A stretch of 13,265 bases of DNA, from the NCBI GenBank assembly GCA_003447535.1, contig DLYY01000082.1:1-13265 (forward strand), in the 5' to 3' direction. Under the pieces are notes generated by a model. The model did no database searches. It was not told where the DNA came from and worked only from the letters and a program-made list of their open reading frames with translations. Below are positions 1 through 8,131 of the stretch, piece after piece. This DNA is from Bacteroidota bacterium (GTDB lineage Bacteria; Bacteroidota; Bacteroidia; Chitinophagales; UBA8649). The position numbers were made by a program, and so were the translations under genes. Numbering within the stretch: the stretch's first letter is position 1; each line of letters starts with the position of its first letter.

Positions 1-513
1 AAAAATCAGCAAGGGCTCCGAATATTGTATTTGACCTTGAAGTTCCAATCTTAGGGATATGCTATGGAATGCAGATAGCGCCAGTAGGACAAGGACGCCG
101 ATACACTGTGCAGGACCTAAAACAAAAACACCCAATGAAATGGCTTCAAATTGCATTCCAGAAAACGCATTGGATTTAAGAGCATATTCCCCTAACGTAA
201 TGGATGCAATGGCTAATGGACCCGCAAAGCCGGCAAAAACGGAGATAAATCCCGCACTAAATCCAAACGAAGGATGTAGTAATTTGTCTAAAAAGGCGTA
301 TTCACCTCCCGAACGAGGGATTAAACGAGAGACATCGCTGTATGAAAGAGCTCCAGTTAAGGCGATTAACCCGCCAACAATCCATAAGGCTAGGATGGTT
401 GGTTGATTTTGTACAAAAGCGGCTTGAAAGGAAAAACTAATAAATATTCCCGTACCAATCATACTTGAAACGACAAGCGAAACAAGTGTCCAAAAACCAT
501 ATCCTGACTTCAT
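1..513 (-). CDS. APC-family amino-acid permease, N-terminal part (runs off left edge)
   Basis: Inner-membrane amino acid/polyamine/organocation (APC) transporter, visible for 171 codons from ATG at 513. Residues 7-28 form a hydrophobic first helix carrying the broken-helix motif MIGTGIF (18-24), where APC proteins bind the substrate backbone. Residues 38-60 form a second helix (ILALWIVGGLIALTGALSY), followed by the family signature PRSGGEY (66-72). Further hydrophobic segments lie at about 84-110 and 124-150, then HSISLRLELQGQIQ, which corresponds to the conserved loop before helix 5. Family members are usually 430-500 residues, so roughly two thirds is missing. The start lies only 3 bases after the stop of the upstream lipoprotein gene, so the two are probably co-transcribed and translationally coupled. 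Family membership is clear. The substrate cannot be told from this part. Confidence 0.9.
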   Translation of the reverse strand, partial: MKSGYGFWTLVSLVVSSMIGTGIFISFSFQAAFVQNQPTILALWIVGGLIALTGALSYSDVSRLIPRSGGEYAFLDKLLHPSFGFSAGFISVFAGFAGPLAIASITLGEYALKSNAFSGMQFEAISLGVFVLGPAQCIGVLVLLALSAFHSISLRLELQGQIQYSEPLLIF

Positions 514-516
514 GGA

Positions 517-1755
517 CTACTTCTTAACGATTAACTGGTAGTTAAAACAAGGAGCACATTCTTTTTGGCGCTTTTGATAACCGAACTTAAACGGTGGCTC
601 CTCAAGAATCAAGTCTTTATAATTTTTAAAATAGGAGATAAGGCAATCGAAGGTGATCCATTCGAAGTGGTGAAGTGGTTTACACCCATTTTTCATAGTA
701 CCCATAACATACATAGTACGACTTGTATCCCGTGAGGCCATGGAGCATTTGATTCCCGTTGGATCTTGGAAAATTGCCTCGCCATCATAAATTGCATCAA
801 CAGCAATACTAAATCCACGTGTGTCATGAGGGATATACGAAGCAGCTTTTATAAAGCTATTGTGCACAGGAAAGTTTTCAAAGTATGTGCGTAAGTTTGA
901 ATTAGCCTTTAAACCTGCTTTTCCGGCATACTCTTCATTTCCAATGTTTCCTGAATAGTAGATGTATTGTTGTACTTTACTGTCAGGGTATCGTACACGA
1001 ATGCTTACGCCATTAGCTTTGCCATTCTCAACGGTGTCAATTGCTCCCTCTTTGTCGGGCTCAAAGAAAAACACTTCTTCTATTGTCCCACCTTTGATTT
1101 TAGCTGTTACAAGCATCATAGGAAGCACCCCTTCCACGTCAGATCTCAATTCGGATGACATATAACTTGTGATATAATACGAGTCACCTACAATATTTTC
1201 GAAAGCTGCTTTGATATCCTTTTGATACTGCTCAACTTTGTTGGCTGAAAATGATGTGTAATCCGGAAGTGCATTAACAGGCTCTAAGGCACACATGTAG
1301 ACATTATATGCGTCCGGGAAAAACAGACGAGGGTACAAAACATCTGGTCCAGAAAACAGATAAACAAGGTCTAGTGATTTATCAATTTTTGTGTTAAGAA
1401 TGCTATCTCGCCATAGGTCAACGCCTTGTCTAAGGGCATTGTCGGCGCGAACAAATCCTTCTCTGAAGTTTTTGCTGTATTCTATCCATGAAGGCCAATC
1501 CACCGTGTCAATTACGGCCTTGATAGTATTGGTGTCACCCGCATACAAACCTGCAAAGTTGTCGTAGAAAGTATCGACGATTCGAATAGGAGCAGGCTCT
1601 TGAATGATCTCTGTATCGGGAACGACAGGAGTGGTGTCTTGAGTCTCAACGGGTGCAGGTAAATCTGGGCCAGAAGCAGTCGGGCTTTCTTTTGCAGAGC
1701 AGGCGAAAAAAATCATTCCGCTTAGCAGACTCAAAATAACGCTAGATTTTCTCAT
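517..1755 (-). CDS. Predicted outer-membrane lipoprotein of unknown function
   Basis: Protein of 412 residues from the preferred ATG at 1755; an in-frame ATG at 1806 would add 17 residues. The internal start is chosen because it gives a standard lipoprotein signal: MRK, a hydrophobic stretch, then FFAC with the lipidated cysteine at residue 19. The mature N-terminus is a Pro/Thr/Glu-rich linker of about 35-40 residues, typical of surface or periplasmic tethered lipoproteins. The rest appears globular. A striking segment about 130 residues in reads YLFSGPDVLYPRLFFPDA and then CALEPVN. It resembles a motif I recall from uncharacterised Bacteroidota lipoproteins, but I cannot verify that. The C-terminal half carries five cysteines, including a CAPC pair close to the end. 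No catalytic motif is recognised. It sits between the PorE-like gene (about 65 bases upstream) and the permease (3 bases downstream), so an operon is likely. Confidence 0.85.
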   Translation of the reverse strand: MRKSSVILSLLSGMIFFACSAKESPTASGPDLPAPVETQDTTPVVPDTEIIQEPAPIRIVDTFYDNFAGLYAGDTNTIKAVIDTVDWPSWIEYSKNFREGFVRADNALRQGVDLWRDSILNTKIDKSLDLVYLFSGPDVLYPRLFFPDAYNVYMCALEPVNALPDYTSFSANKVEQYQKDIKAAFENIVGDSYYITSYMSSELRSDVEGVLPMMLVTAKIKGGTIEEVFFFEPDKEGAIDTVENGKANGVSIRVRYPDSKVQQYIYYSGNIGNEEYAGKAGLKANSNLRTYFENFPVHNSFIKAASYIPHDTRGFSIAVDAIYDGEAIFQDPTGIKCSMASRDTSRTMYVMGTMKNGCKPLHHFEWITFDCLISYFKNYKDLILEEPPFKFGYQKRQKECAPCFNYQLIVKK

Positions 1756-1820
1756 GGTTTTGAATTTCAGTTTCACAGACCTAATATAACAGTATGTCTT
1801 GGACATGTATTTTCTTTAAC

Positions 1821-3821
1821 TTAATTCTGTCTGATGTTTATAGAAGTATTACCAATGACTCTAAATGTTGTTCGACGATTGAGCTGATGTTCTTCTTCGG
1901 TGCATTGTTGGTCATCGTCACACGAGTTAAGCAGCATAGATTCTCCATAACCTCTGGGTTGCAAACTGCTTGCAGGTATGCCTTGAGTAAGGAAGTAATC
2001 CACAACGCTTTGTGCTCTTCGCTGGCTTAATTCTAAGTTATACACGTCAGATCCTCGGCTATCAGTGTGTGATCCAATTTCAAAAACTAACATGGGATTG
2101 TCGCTAAACAATTGAATCAAAGTATCCAATACCGGAAAAGACTCAGGAAGAAGACTCGCACTATCATAGGCATAGTAGATATTTGGGATTAGTATCTCTT
2201 TTTCAGCTATTATTTTTTCTAGTCGAATGGTATCATAGAGGGTGATATAGGTCTCGTTGATTGATTCTACACCGTGAGTATTTCCTTCGAGCCTAGCCGT
2301 AAAAAACCCTTCTTTACTCACCTTAAAAGTGTAAGTGCTATTTCTTGTAACATCACTAATGTAGGGTCCGTGCTTGACGCTATCCTTAAACACCAAAGTA
2401 TTGTTGATTTCATACGTGAGTAGAGTGTTGGAAGCAGGAATAAAATCTTCAATATCCTGGTCTTTCTCTTTGATGGTTGCTTCAAGAAAGGTTAGGTGAA
2501 CTTGAATTCTATTAATGTAAAACTCCTCAAAAAGAAAAATATCATCTTTCCCAAGGCTTCCCTCTCGATTGGATACGATATAATGCTGTTCTCCTACTTC
2601 ACCATAGGATAAGTTTTGGGGGGCATTATACAAGGAAATCACTTGTAGATCATCCCAGCAACTGTTCATCGGATAGGGAAGTATTTTGGCTTGATCAAAT
2701 CCGCGTGCATTGGGAAGTGCCTCGTAGACATCAAATCCTCCATACCCTATGTGTCCATTGCTGCTAAACCGCAAGCTGCCATCTGCTTGGGGATTTGGAA
2801 AATATTCGTCTTCTGGTGAGTTAATCTGAATTCCTAAATTGGAGGGTAGCCCAAACTCTCCATTGAGAAAGGGGACGCGATAAACATCTCTTCCGCCAAA
2901 ACCACCTGGCTTATCTGATACAAAATATAAGTACTGACCTTGAGCATCCCAGAAGCCTTGACCTAGATTGATACTATCCTGATTTTTGAAAAGAACAATT
3001 TCCTCTGGAATTGACCATGACATGTAGTCCTTTCGGGAGAGATAAAGCTTGCAAAATGAAGATAGAGATCCGTCCTCTGGAATACCACAACGTGTAAAGA
3101 CGGCTAGAGAATCACTTGGATGAAAACTCGGGCAATCTTCCGAAGCATTGCTCGTCCAAGATTCAGCGTACAATTTAGGTTGTTCTTCGTTCAGCGAAGT
3201 GGAAAAAATGCTTGATGATCCACCGCTAGTAAACGGATGATTGCTATTGGCTGCCTGTCTATCTGAGCTAAGAAACAACTGATTCTGATGGATCGTTATT
3301 CCATAGTCATAGTCCTTGGTATTAAGTGATTCCATGTTGGAAAGTTTCGATTGCCCTAAAATGGACAAGCTATCAAACTGACTCCTTTCTTGTTGAAAGA
3401 CCGTGAGCATTTCGATTTGTTTATTGGTCTCGAAGGATTCATCGGGTGCAAGCCGCCGATAGACAGATAGAAATCGAATGGCTGAATCGATTGCATTTGT
3501 GGTAATCAAATTTTGTATAAAAAAGGATAGATCCTCTTTTCTATCTGTCATCTGATACAACATTGAGCTGGTGCTCTTTGCTTTTTGATGTAAGCCTAAT
3601 TGCTGATAGCTTAAGGCTAACTGCCGAGTTTTTACAATTTTTTCTTGTTTATTTTTTGTTGCATCTACTTCAGATTCTAAGAGCGGAATAGCTTCCCCAA
3701 AACGTTGAAGCTCGAAGGCAATACTCCCGTTATTAATTGGTCTTAGTTTCTTCTGGCAGGAAGGAAGTAGACTAATTGTCAAAACAAATACTAAAGCATA
3801 GTGCGCAAATTCTCGACTCAT
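1821..3821 (-). CDS. PorE-like lipoprotein: TPR, PD40 propeller, regulatory beta domain, OmpA C-terminal domain
   Basis: A 666-residue exported lipoprotein. The signal peptide ends in SLLPSC, with lipidated Cys22. Residues 27-135 look like helical TPR repeats. Residues 165-430 hold PD40 (WD40-like) propeller blades, seen as LFLSSDR (182-188), YLYFVSDKPGGFGGRDVY (297-314), LRFSSNGHIGYGGFDVY (350-366) and IVSNREGSLGKDDIF (415-429). Residues 436-535 suit a carboxypeptidase-regulatory-like beta sandwich. Residues 545-657 are an OmpA C-terminal peptidoglycan-binding domain with IYYAYDSASL, the binding-loop signature EIGSHTDSRGS (582-592), NLELSQRRAQSV, RGYGE and NRRTTF. This domain order matches PorE, the T9SS component of Porphyromonas gingivalis that ties the secretion machinery to peptidoglycan. 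Many paralogues share it, so orthology is not established. It probably lies at the periplasmic face of the outer membrane. It is the first gene of the minus-strand unit and head to head with a T9SS cargo gene. Confidence 0.92.
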   Translation of the reverse strand: MSREFAHYALVFVLTISLLPSCQKKLRPINNGSIAFELQRFGEAIPLLESEVDATKNKQEKIVKTRQLALSYQQLGLHQKAKSTSSMLYQMTDRKEDLSFFIQNLITTNAIDSAIRFLSVYRRLAPDESFETNKQIEMLTVFQQERSQFDSLSILGQSKLSNMESLNTKDYDYGITIHQNQLFLSSDRQAANSNHPFTSGGSSSIFSTSLNEEQPKLYAESWTSNASEDCPSFHPSDSLAVFTRCGIPEDGSLSSFCKLYLSRKDYMSWSIPEEIVLFKNQDSINLGQGFWDAQGQYLYFVSDKPGGFGGRDVYRVPFLNGEFGLPSNLGIQINSPEDEYFPNPQADGSLRFSSNGHIGYGGFDVYEALPNARGFDQAKILPYPMNSCWDDLQVISLYNAPQNLSYGEVGEQHYIVSNREGSLGKDDIFLFEEFYINRIQVHLTFLEATIKEKDQDIEDFIPASNTLLTYEINNTLVFKDSVKHGPYISDVTRNSTYTFKVSKEGFFTARLEGNTHGVESINETYITLYDTIRLEKIIAEKEILIPNIYYAYDSASLLPESFPVLDTLIQLFSDNPMLVFEIGSHTDSRGSDVYNLELSQRRAQSVVDYFLTQGIPASSLQPRGYGESMLLNSCDDDQQCTEEEHQLNRRTTFRVIGNTSINIRQN

Positions 3822-3932
3822 TGTGGACGTAAATATACAGCCTAAATTTCGTGGATTCTAAGTTTATAACTTCCTGATTGAATGGTTTGTTTAACTCTAT
3901 TTCATCGCTATCTTAAACGAAGACATTTTACC
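3822..3932. promoter_or_regulatory. Divergent intergenic region between the PorE-like gene and the T9SS cargo gene
   Basis: Both genes must start from within about 60-110 bases here. The plus strand has two near matches to the Bacteroidota -7 box TAnnTTTG: TAAATTTC (3843-3850) and TAAGTTTA (3859-3866), each with one mismatch. The minus strand has TATATTTA (3837-3830), also one mismatch, which would give an almost leaderless PorE-like mRNA. No TTTG -33 element sits at the usual spacing for any of them, so the exact promoters remain uncertain. Confidence 0.3.
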
Positions 3933-6900
3933 ATGCAATCACCCAGGTGCCAAAGTGAAAATCAAATAATTTTAAGTGCTCTTTTTGGCTTATGTCAAAG
4001 GCTGTTTTTGTCCTTGCTAATCTTTGGGGAAATCATTTTTTTTTCATCAACATCTTTCGGTCAAAGCAACCCCTGTTCGGTAATCCTATCAGCCAACCCT
4101 ACTGTGGTGCCTTGCGGAAGCCCGGTGCAGCTCAATGCTTCTGCAAGTGGGGGAAGTTTTGCTCTTTACAATAATTTTAATAATGGTAATGCTGGAGCCG
4201 GTTGGCAAACGACGAGTTCTGCTCAGTTTAATAATCCCTGTGTAGGCCAAACGGGTAGCGCGGACGGGACGACGCATTTATGGATGGGTTCAGCTTCCGC
4301 GGTGCCTCGTTCCCTTACCTCGGTTCCTCTTGATTTGTCTAGTGGAGGCTCGATATCATTCGATATGGTGTATTCCATTCAGGGTTCAAACGCTCCTTGT
4401 GAAGGACCTGATTTGCCAAGCGAAGGGGTGTATCTCCAATATTCTCTTGATGGAGGGTCAACTTGGGTAACGATAGATTATTGGGACCCTCTTGGTGGTA
4501 ATGATCCTACAATAACAAGTTGGAACAATTATACCCTTCCTATACCTCCTGCTGCGAATCAAGCTAACGTCCTTATTCGATGGATACAGACAGCAGATTC
4601 CAATGCAGGATACGATCATTGGGGACTAGACAATATCGAAATACAAGTTACTCAGCCCGGTAATTTTTCATGGAATGTTTCGCCAAGTACAGATAGCTCA
4701 ATTTCCTATATTCCTAATACCTCTGGACCAGTTACTGTGACCTATGACAACGGTTCTGTGCCTTGCCAAGCAACGGTAAATATCACAGTTCTTCCTGAAA
4801 GTGACACCATAGACGACGTCTTTTGTGAAGGGTCTAGTTATCTCCTTCCTAATGGCGCGTCAGCTAGTATAGCAGGTAGTTATGATGTTTTATTGCCTGG
4901 GCTTAATGGATGTGATACAAGTCGCACGTTTCAGTTATCGGTTACCTCCTCAGCTCCTGATACAGCCTATGTTAATGTTTGCGACAATACTTTGCCTTAC
5001 CTATTGCCTGATGGAAGTGCGGTATCGCTTGGAGGAAACTATTTCATCGCCGGAATTGATACGAATGGTTGTGCTGATACATCAACGACAATCCTAGCGA
5101 TTTACAGTGCAGATTCTATCGTGGATTCTGTCCTTGTTTGTCAACAAGATGGTTATATCCTGCCTGGCGGGGCCTTAGTGGATTCCAGTGGGGTATATGT
5201 TGACAGTTTATCGAATATTGCAGGTTGCGATAGTACGGTTGTTACATATTTAACCGTCCTTCCAGAAACTGAAGAGAGTTATAATACCGTCATTTGTGCG
5301 GGAGATAGCCTTGTAATCCATGGTCAAGTATACGTTTCGTCGGGATCCTATCAAGACACGCTTTTTAACCAAATAGGGTGCGATAGCATTCGGTGGTCAC
5401 TTGAGCTATTAGTTTATTCTCAAACGGATAGTGTAGCGCTCGCTAATGTTTGCGAGGCGGACTTACCTTTTGATTGGCGAGGTCTGCTATTAGATAGCGA
5501 GGGCATCTATTCAGATACCGCTCGCTATTCAGGTGCTTCTTGTGATTCCATTCGATTTAATCTTGAACTTACCATTGATAGTGTATCCTACGACTCTTCC
5601 TATCAGGTTGTATGTCAAGATAATCTGCCTTTGATCTGGAGAGGACAGAATATTACCCAAAATGGTTGGTTTTATGATACTGTGTTTGCCCAATCTGGCT
5701 GTGATAGTATAAGTTATGCAACGTTGGTTGTAATCGATAGTGTCGAATTTGATTCTTCTCACTTTACAGGCTGTCAAGATGATGTTCCTTATCAATGGAG
5801 AGGGCTTACGACAAATATGTCTACCATTCTCAGGGATACGGTGGTTAATAGTAATGGCTGTGATAGCATTCATTTTGTGCAATCTGTCACGATTTTACCG
5901 AGTGTGGACTCTATCTTGATGGTAACGGTTTGTCAGGATAACCTTCCTTTTCTTTGGAGAGGTTCCAACTATACTGCAACCGGCCTATATAGGGATACTG
6001 TCCGCTATTCGAATCAACTATGTGATAGTATTCGATTTCTTTTGGATTTGGTTATCGATTCTTTTGTTGAGGTTAACGAGATTATGAGTGTTTGTCAGGA
6101 TGCCTTGCCTATTCTTTGGCAGGGACAAGTCTTAACAAGCGAAGGGCTGTACTACGATACTACCTATTTTTCATCTGGTTGTGACTTGGTGCGGTCGCGT
6201 CTAGACTTTAGAATTGATTCAATTCAGTATGACACGTCATTTGCATTGATCTGTGCCGTAGACACCCCGTATGCTTGGCGAAACCAGCAATTATCGAGTT
6301 CTGGAAGATATCGCGACACGTTGCGCAACGCAGCAGGATGCGACAGTATTCGTTATGTTTTTGATTTAACCGTTCAATTCGCTTTTAAGCAGGAGAGTGT
6401 TGTTGAACTTTGTGAAGAGGATTTACCTTATACCTGGAGAGGGTATACGCTTGCCCAACCGGGAATCTATTTCGATACCTCCCGTTATACTATCTCAGGT
6501 TGTGATAGTATGCAGTATGAACTAAGTCTAGTAGTAGACTACCGCGTGGAAGAAGAATATATGTTCATAAAATGCCTAGGCGAAAGCGTAGCAATCCATG
6601 GATTGACCTATTCAACGAATGGCTTTTTTGAGGATACAATATTCAACGATCGGGGATGTGATAGCATTACATGGAGCGTTGATTTAACCATCAATACGCC
6701 CTACGATCTTACGCCTAGGATACAAGATTCTCTGTTCTGTTTTCGTGCTGATGAGAAGATAATCGGGGTTGACTACCCATGGGCAGTTCAATATGTATGG
6801 ACAGGTCCAGATTACCTAGAAGGTGCAAAGGTGGACATAGAGGTGCCAGGTACCTATATCGTAGACATTGTCCAGGATAATACTTGTGAAGTGAGAGATA

Positions 6901-7226
6901 CCGTAGAGATAGCATTCGAGGATTGCTTGGAAAACTGCGGAGTGGTTGCTCCAAGTGGCTTTTCTCCCAACAATGACGGTGTCAATGATGTGTTTAGGGT
7001 CAAGGAAGATTGTCCATTTGGATATGATGTATACCTATTTCAGGTGTTTGACCGATGGGGGAATTCGGTCTACCAAACGAGTGACCCACTTGAAGGGTGG
7101 GATGGTATTCGTCAAGGAAAAGCTGCACCCCTCGGAGTATATACATGGTATGTAACTCTAATTAAGACAAAGGATGAAACTGCTGAACAGGCTGTTTATC
7201 GAGGGAATGTTACGCTGATTCAATAG
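3882..7226 (+). CDS. Large secreted repeat protein with T9SS type B (gliding-motility) sorting domain
   Basis: A 1114-residue exported protein. A signal peptide ends near SSTSFGQ (residues 55-61). The true start may be Met18 (position 3933), which removes a basic 17-residue extension. Residues 62-90 (ANPTVVPCGSPVQL) and 261-304 (NFSWNVSPS, then ATVNITVLPE) look like the two halves of an Ig/PKD-like domain, split by a Reelin/MAM-like sandwich at 91-256 (HLWMGS, VPLDLSSGGSISFDM, VYLQYSLDGGSTW, DHWGLDNIEIQ). Residues 308-940 are twelve repeats of 52-54 residues, each with two cysteines. Another Ig-like domain covers about 941-1015. Residues 1019-1114 are the CHU_C / gliding-motility C-terminal domain (APSGFSPNNDGVNDVF, FDRWGNSVYQ, WDG, PLGVYTWYV), a type B sorting signal for T9SS. 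The family is typically exported to the cell surface or medium and acts in adhesion or motility; the ligand is unknown. It converges on the MORN gene 38 bases away. Confidence 0.93.
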   Translation: MVCLTLFHRYLKRRHFTMQSPRCQSENQIILSALFGLCQRLFLSLLIFGEIIFFSSTSFGQSNPCSVILSANPTVVPCGSPVQLNASASGGSFALYNNFNNGNAGAGWQTTSSAQFNNPCVGQTGSADGTTHLWMGSASAVPRSLTSVPLDLSSGGSISFDMVYSIQGSNAPCEGPDLPSEGVYLQYSLDGGSTWVTIDYWDPLGGNDPTITSWNNYTLPIPPAANQANVLIRWIQTADSNAGYDHWGLDNIEIQVTQPGNFSWNVSPSTDSSISYIPNTSGPVTVTYDNGSVPCQATVNITVLPESDTIDDVFCEGSSYLLPNGASASIAGSYDVLLPGLNGCDTSRTFQLSVTSSAPDTAYVNVCDNTLPYLLPDGSAVSLGGNYFIAGIDTNGCADTSTTILAIYSADSIVDSVLVCQQDGYILPGGALVDSSGVYVDSLSNIAGCDSTVVTYLTVLPETEESYNTVICAGDSLVIHGQVYVSSGSYQDTLFNQIGCDSIRWSLELLVYSQTDSVALANVCEADLPFDWRGLLLDSEGIYSDTARYSGASCDSIRFNLELTIDSVSYDSSYQVVCQDNLPLIWRGQNITQNGWFYDTVFAQSGCDSISYATLVVIDSVEFDSSHFTGCQDDVPYQWRGLTTNMSTILRDTVVNSNGCDSIHFVQSVTILPSVDSILMVTVCQDNLPFLWRGSNYTATGLYRDTVRYSNQLCDSIRFLLDLVIDSFVEVNEIMSVCQDALPILWQGQVLTSEGLYYDTTYFSSGCDLVRSRLDFRIDSIQYDTSFALICAVDTPYAWRNQQLSSSGRYRDTLRNAAGCDSIRYVFDLTVQFAFKQESVVELCEEDLPYTWRGYTLAQPGIYFDTSRYTISGCDSMQYELSLVVDYRVEEEYMFIKCLGESVAIHGLTYSTNGFFEDTIFNDRGCDSITWSVDLTINTPYDLTPRIQDSLFCFRADEKIIGVDYPWAVQYVWTGPDYLEGAKVDIEVPGTYIVDIVQDNTCEVRDTVEIAFEDCLENCGVVAPSGFSPNNDGVNDVFRVKEDCPFGYDVYLFQVFDRWGNSVYQTSDPLEGWDGIRQGKAAPLGVYTWYVTLIKTKDETAEQAVYRGNVTLIQ
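4803..6701 (+). repeat. Twelve tandem ~53-residue two-cysteine repeats in the secreted protein
   Basis: A protein-level tandem array. The first cysteines fall at residues 315, 367, 420, 472, 524, 578, 631, 684, 738, 791, 844 and 898, a period of 52-54. The second cysteines follow 28-30 residues later, mostly in GCDS. A typical unit reads VCQDNLPxxWRG, then a G-x-Y-x-DT turn, then GCDSIR and an alternating hydrophobic strand ending in IDS. The two cysteines probably form a disulphide within each unit after export. Three subtypes occur: LPxG units (1-3), IHG units (4 and 12) and WRG-like units (5-11). At DNA level the copies have diverged, apart from short shared stretches around the GCDS codons (for example tgtgatagtat near 5700, 6021 and 6502), so this is an old array and not a recent expansion. 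Confidence 0.92.
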
Positions 7227-7264
7227 TTCGATTGCCTTCTATGTTTGGCATAACTAGATAGACA

Positions 7265-8116
7265 CTAGGGTAATAACTCTCCGGATTCCCAAAGCCCTTC
7301 TCGTTTGAAGCCACCAGGAAAGGTCATTGCACCTTCGCCGTGGTATAGGTTGTTTTCAAAGTGTCCTACATACACTGTTTCATTGTTCCAAGTGTAGCGC
7401 CCAAAACCGGATTTTTTGCCGTCTATAAAAGATCCTTTGTAGATGTCACCGTTTGCCATGGTAAGTTCTCCTATGCCATGAAACTGTCCCTCTTTGAGCA
7501 TTCCTTCATAGACAAAGCCATTGGCAAAATCAAAGTGTCCAAAGCTGTCTATGGTGCCTTGATTAAAGTGGCCGATGTATAGGTCTCCTTCGGGCCATGT
7601 CAATTGTCCTTCTCCATGAAACTGCCCATCCTTAAATTGTCCTATGTAAATCTGGCCGTTAGGGTCACGTTGTTCGCCATGTCCAGTGATCGCACCTTGT
7701 ACAAAACTACCGGTATAGACTGATCCATCAGACCAAACATAACTTCCTTCACCATTTTGCTCGTCAGCTACAAAAGATCCCGTATAGTGGTCGCCATTGG
7801 GCCAGAATTGTTGTCCTAGGCCTTCCCGACTACCCTGAACATAACTCCCTATGTAATAACTACCGTCGAACCATGTATATGTGCCTTTTCCATGGAAAAC
7901 ACCATCGATGAAGCTGCCTTTGTAAGTTTCCCCATTCGCTTTGGTCAGCCTACCGATTCCGTTGGGCTTTCTCTTTTTTAGCTCACCTGTGTAAATGGAA
8001 CCATCTGAGAACGATCTTGTTTTTTGAGACCATAGGTCACCTGTTCCGGTAAGAAGGATAAGTAAACAAAGAAAAAAGCTAAAAATGCTTGCGTTGGATT
8101 TATGATTTCGCATCAT
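7265..8116 (-). CDS. Exported MORN-repeat protein
   Basis: A 283-residue protein. The N-terminal signal peptide has a hydrophobic core (IFSFFLCLLILLTGTG) and probable cleavage near LWSQ (about residue 31). Nearly all of the remainder is MORN repeats: ten full units with an exact 23-residue period, each of the form (N/D)G-x-x-Y-x-G-x-F-x-x-G-x-x-x-G-x-G, plus a partial eleventh unit (GGFKREGLWESGELLP). Clear units include NGETYKGSFIDGVFHGKG and NGDIYKGSFIDGKKSGFG. MORN arrays form elongated beta sheets that bind lipids or proteins. In bacteria their roles are mostly unknown, so no specific function is assigned. There is no enzymatic domain and no T9SS sorting domain, so it is probably periplasmic. 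Two adjacent ATG codons (8116 and 8113) could each be the start. It has a convincing own promoter and is divergent from rpsO. Confidence 0.92.
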   Translation of the reverse strand: MMRNHKSNASIFSFFLCLLILLTGTGDLWSQKTRSFSDGSIYTGELKKRKPNGIGRLTKANGETYKGSFIDGVFHGKGTYTWFDGSYYIGSYVQGSREGLGQQFWPNGDHYTGSFVADEQNGEGSYVWSDGSVYTGSFVQGAITGHGEQRDPNGQIYIGQFKDGQFHGEGQLTWPEGDLYIGHFNQGTIDSFGHFDFANGFVYEGMLKEGQFHGIGELTMANGDIYKGSFIDGKKSGFGRYTWNNETVYVGHFENNLYHGEGAMTFPGGFKREGLWESGELLP

Positions 8117-8131
8117 GAATGAGTTTTTTAT

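Noticed and set aside
59..406. 115-codon plus-strand open frame at the left edge
   Set aside because: It lies antisense to the permease, whose frame shows clear APC motifs (MIGTGIF, PRSGGEY).
1781..1788. TATATTAG on the minus strand as a -7 box for the unknown lipoprotein gene
   Set aside because: One mismatch, and no TTTG at the expected distance upstream; read-through from the PorE-like gene explains expression.
1794..2030. 78-codon plus-strand open frame
   Set aside because: It is antisense to the OmpA domain of the PorE-like gene and shows no signal or motif.
5529..5882. 117-codon minus-strand open frame inside the repeat protein
   Set aside because: It is opposite the strongly patterned repeat units; its own regularity (ITI, RNI, TIT) mirrors the repeats on the other strand.
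4803..6701. CRISPR-like or recent DNA tandem repeat
   Set aside because: Periodicity is at protein level only; the DNA copies are diverged, continuous coding sequence without spacers.
7227..7264. Possible bidirectional terminator between the secreted repeat protein and the MORN gene
   Set aside because: Only short distant inverted bits (TAGTT/AACTA) and no compact hairpin with a T tract.
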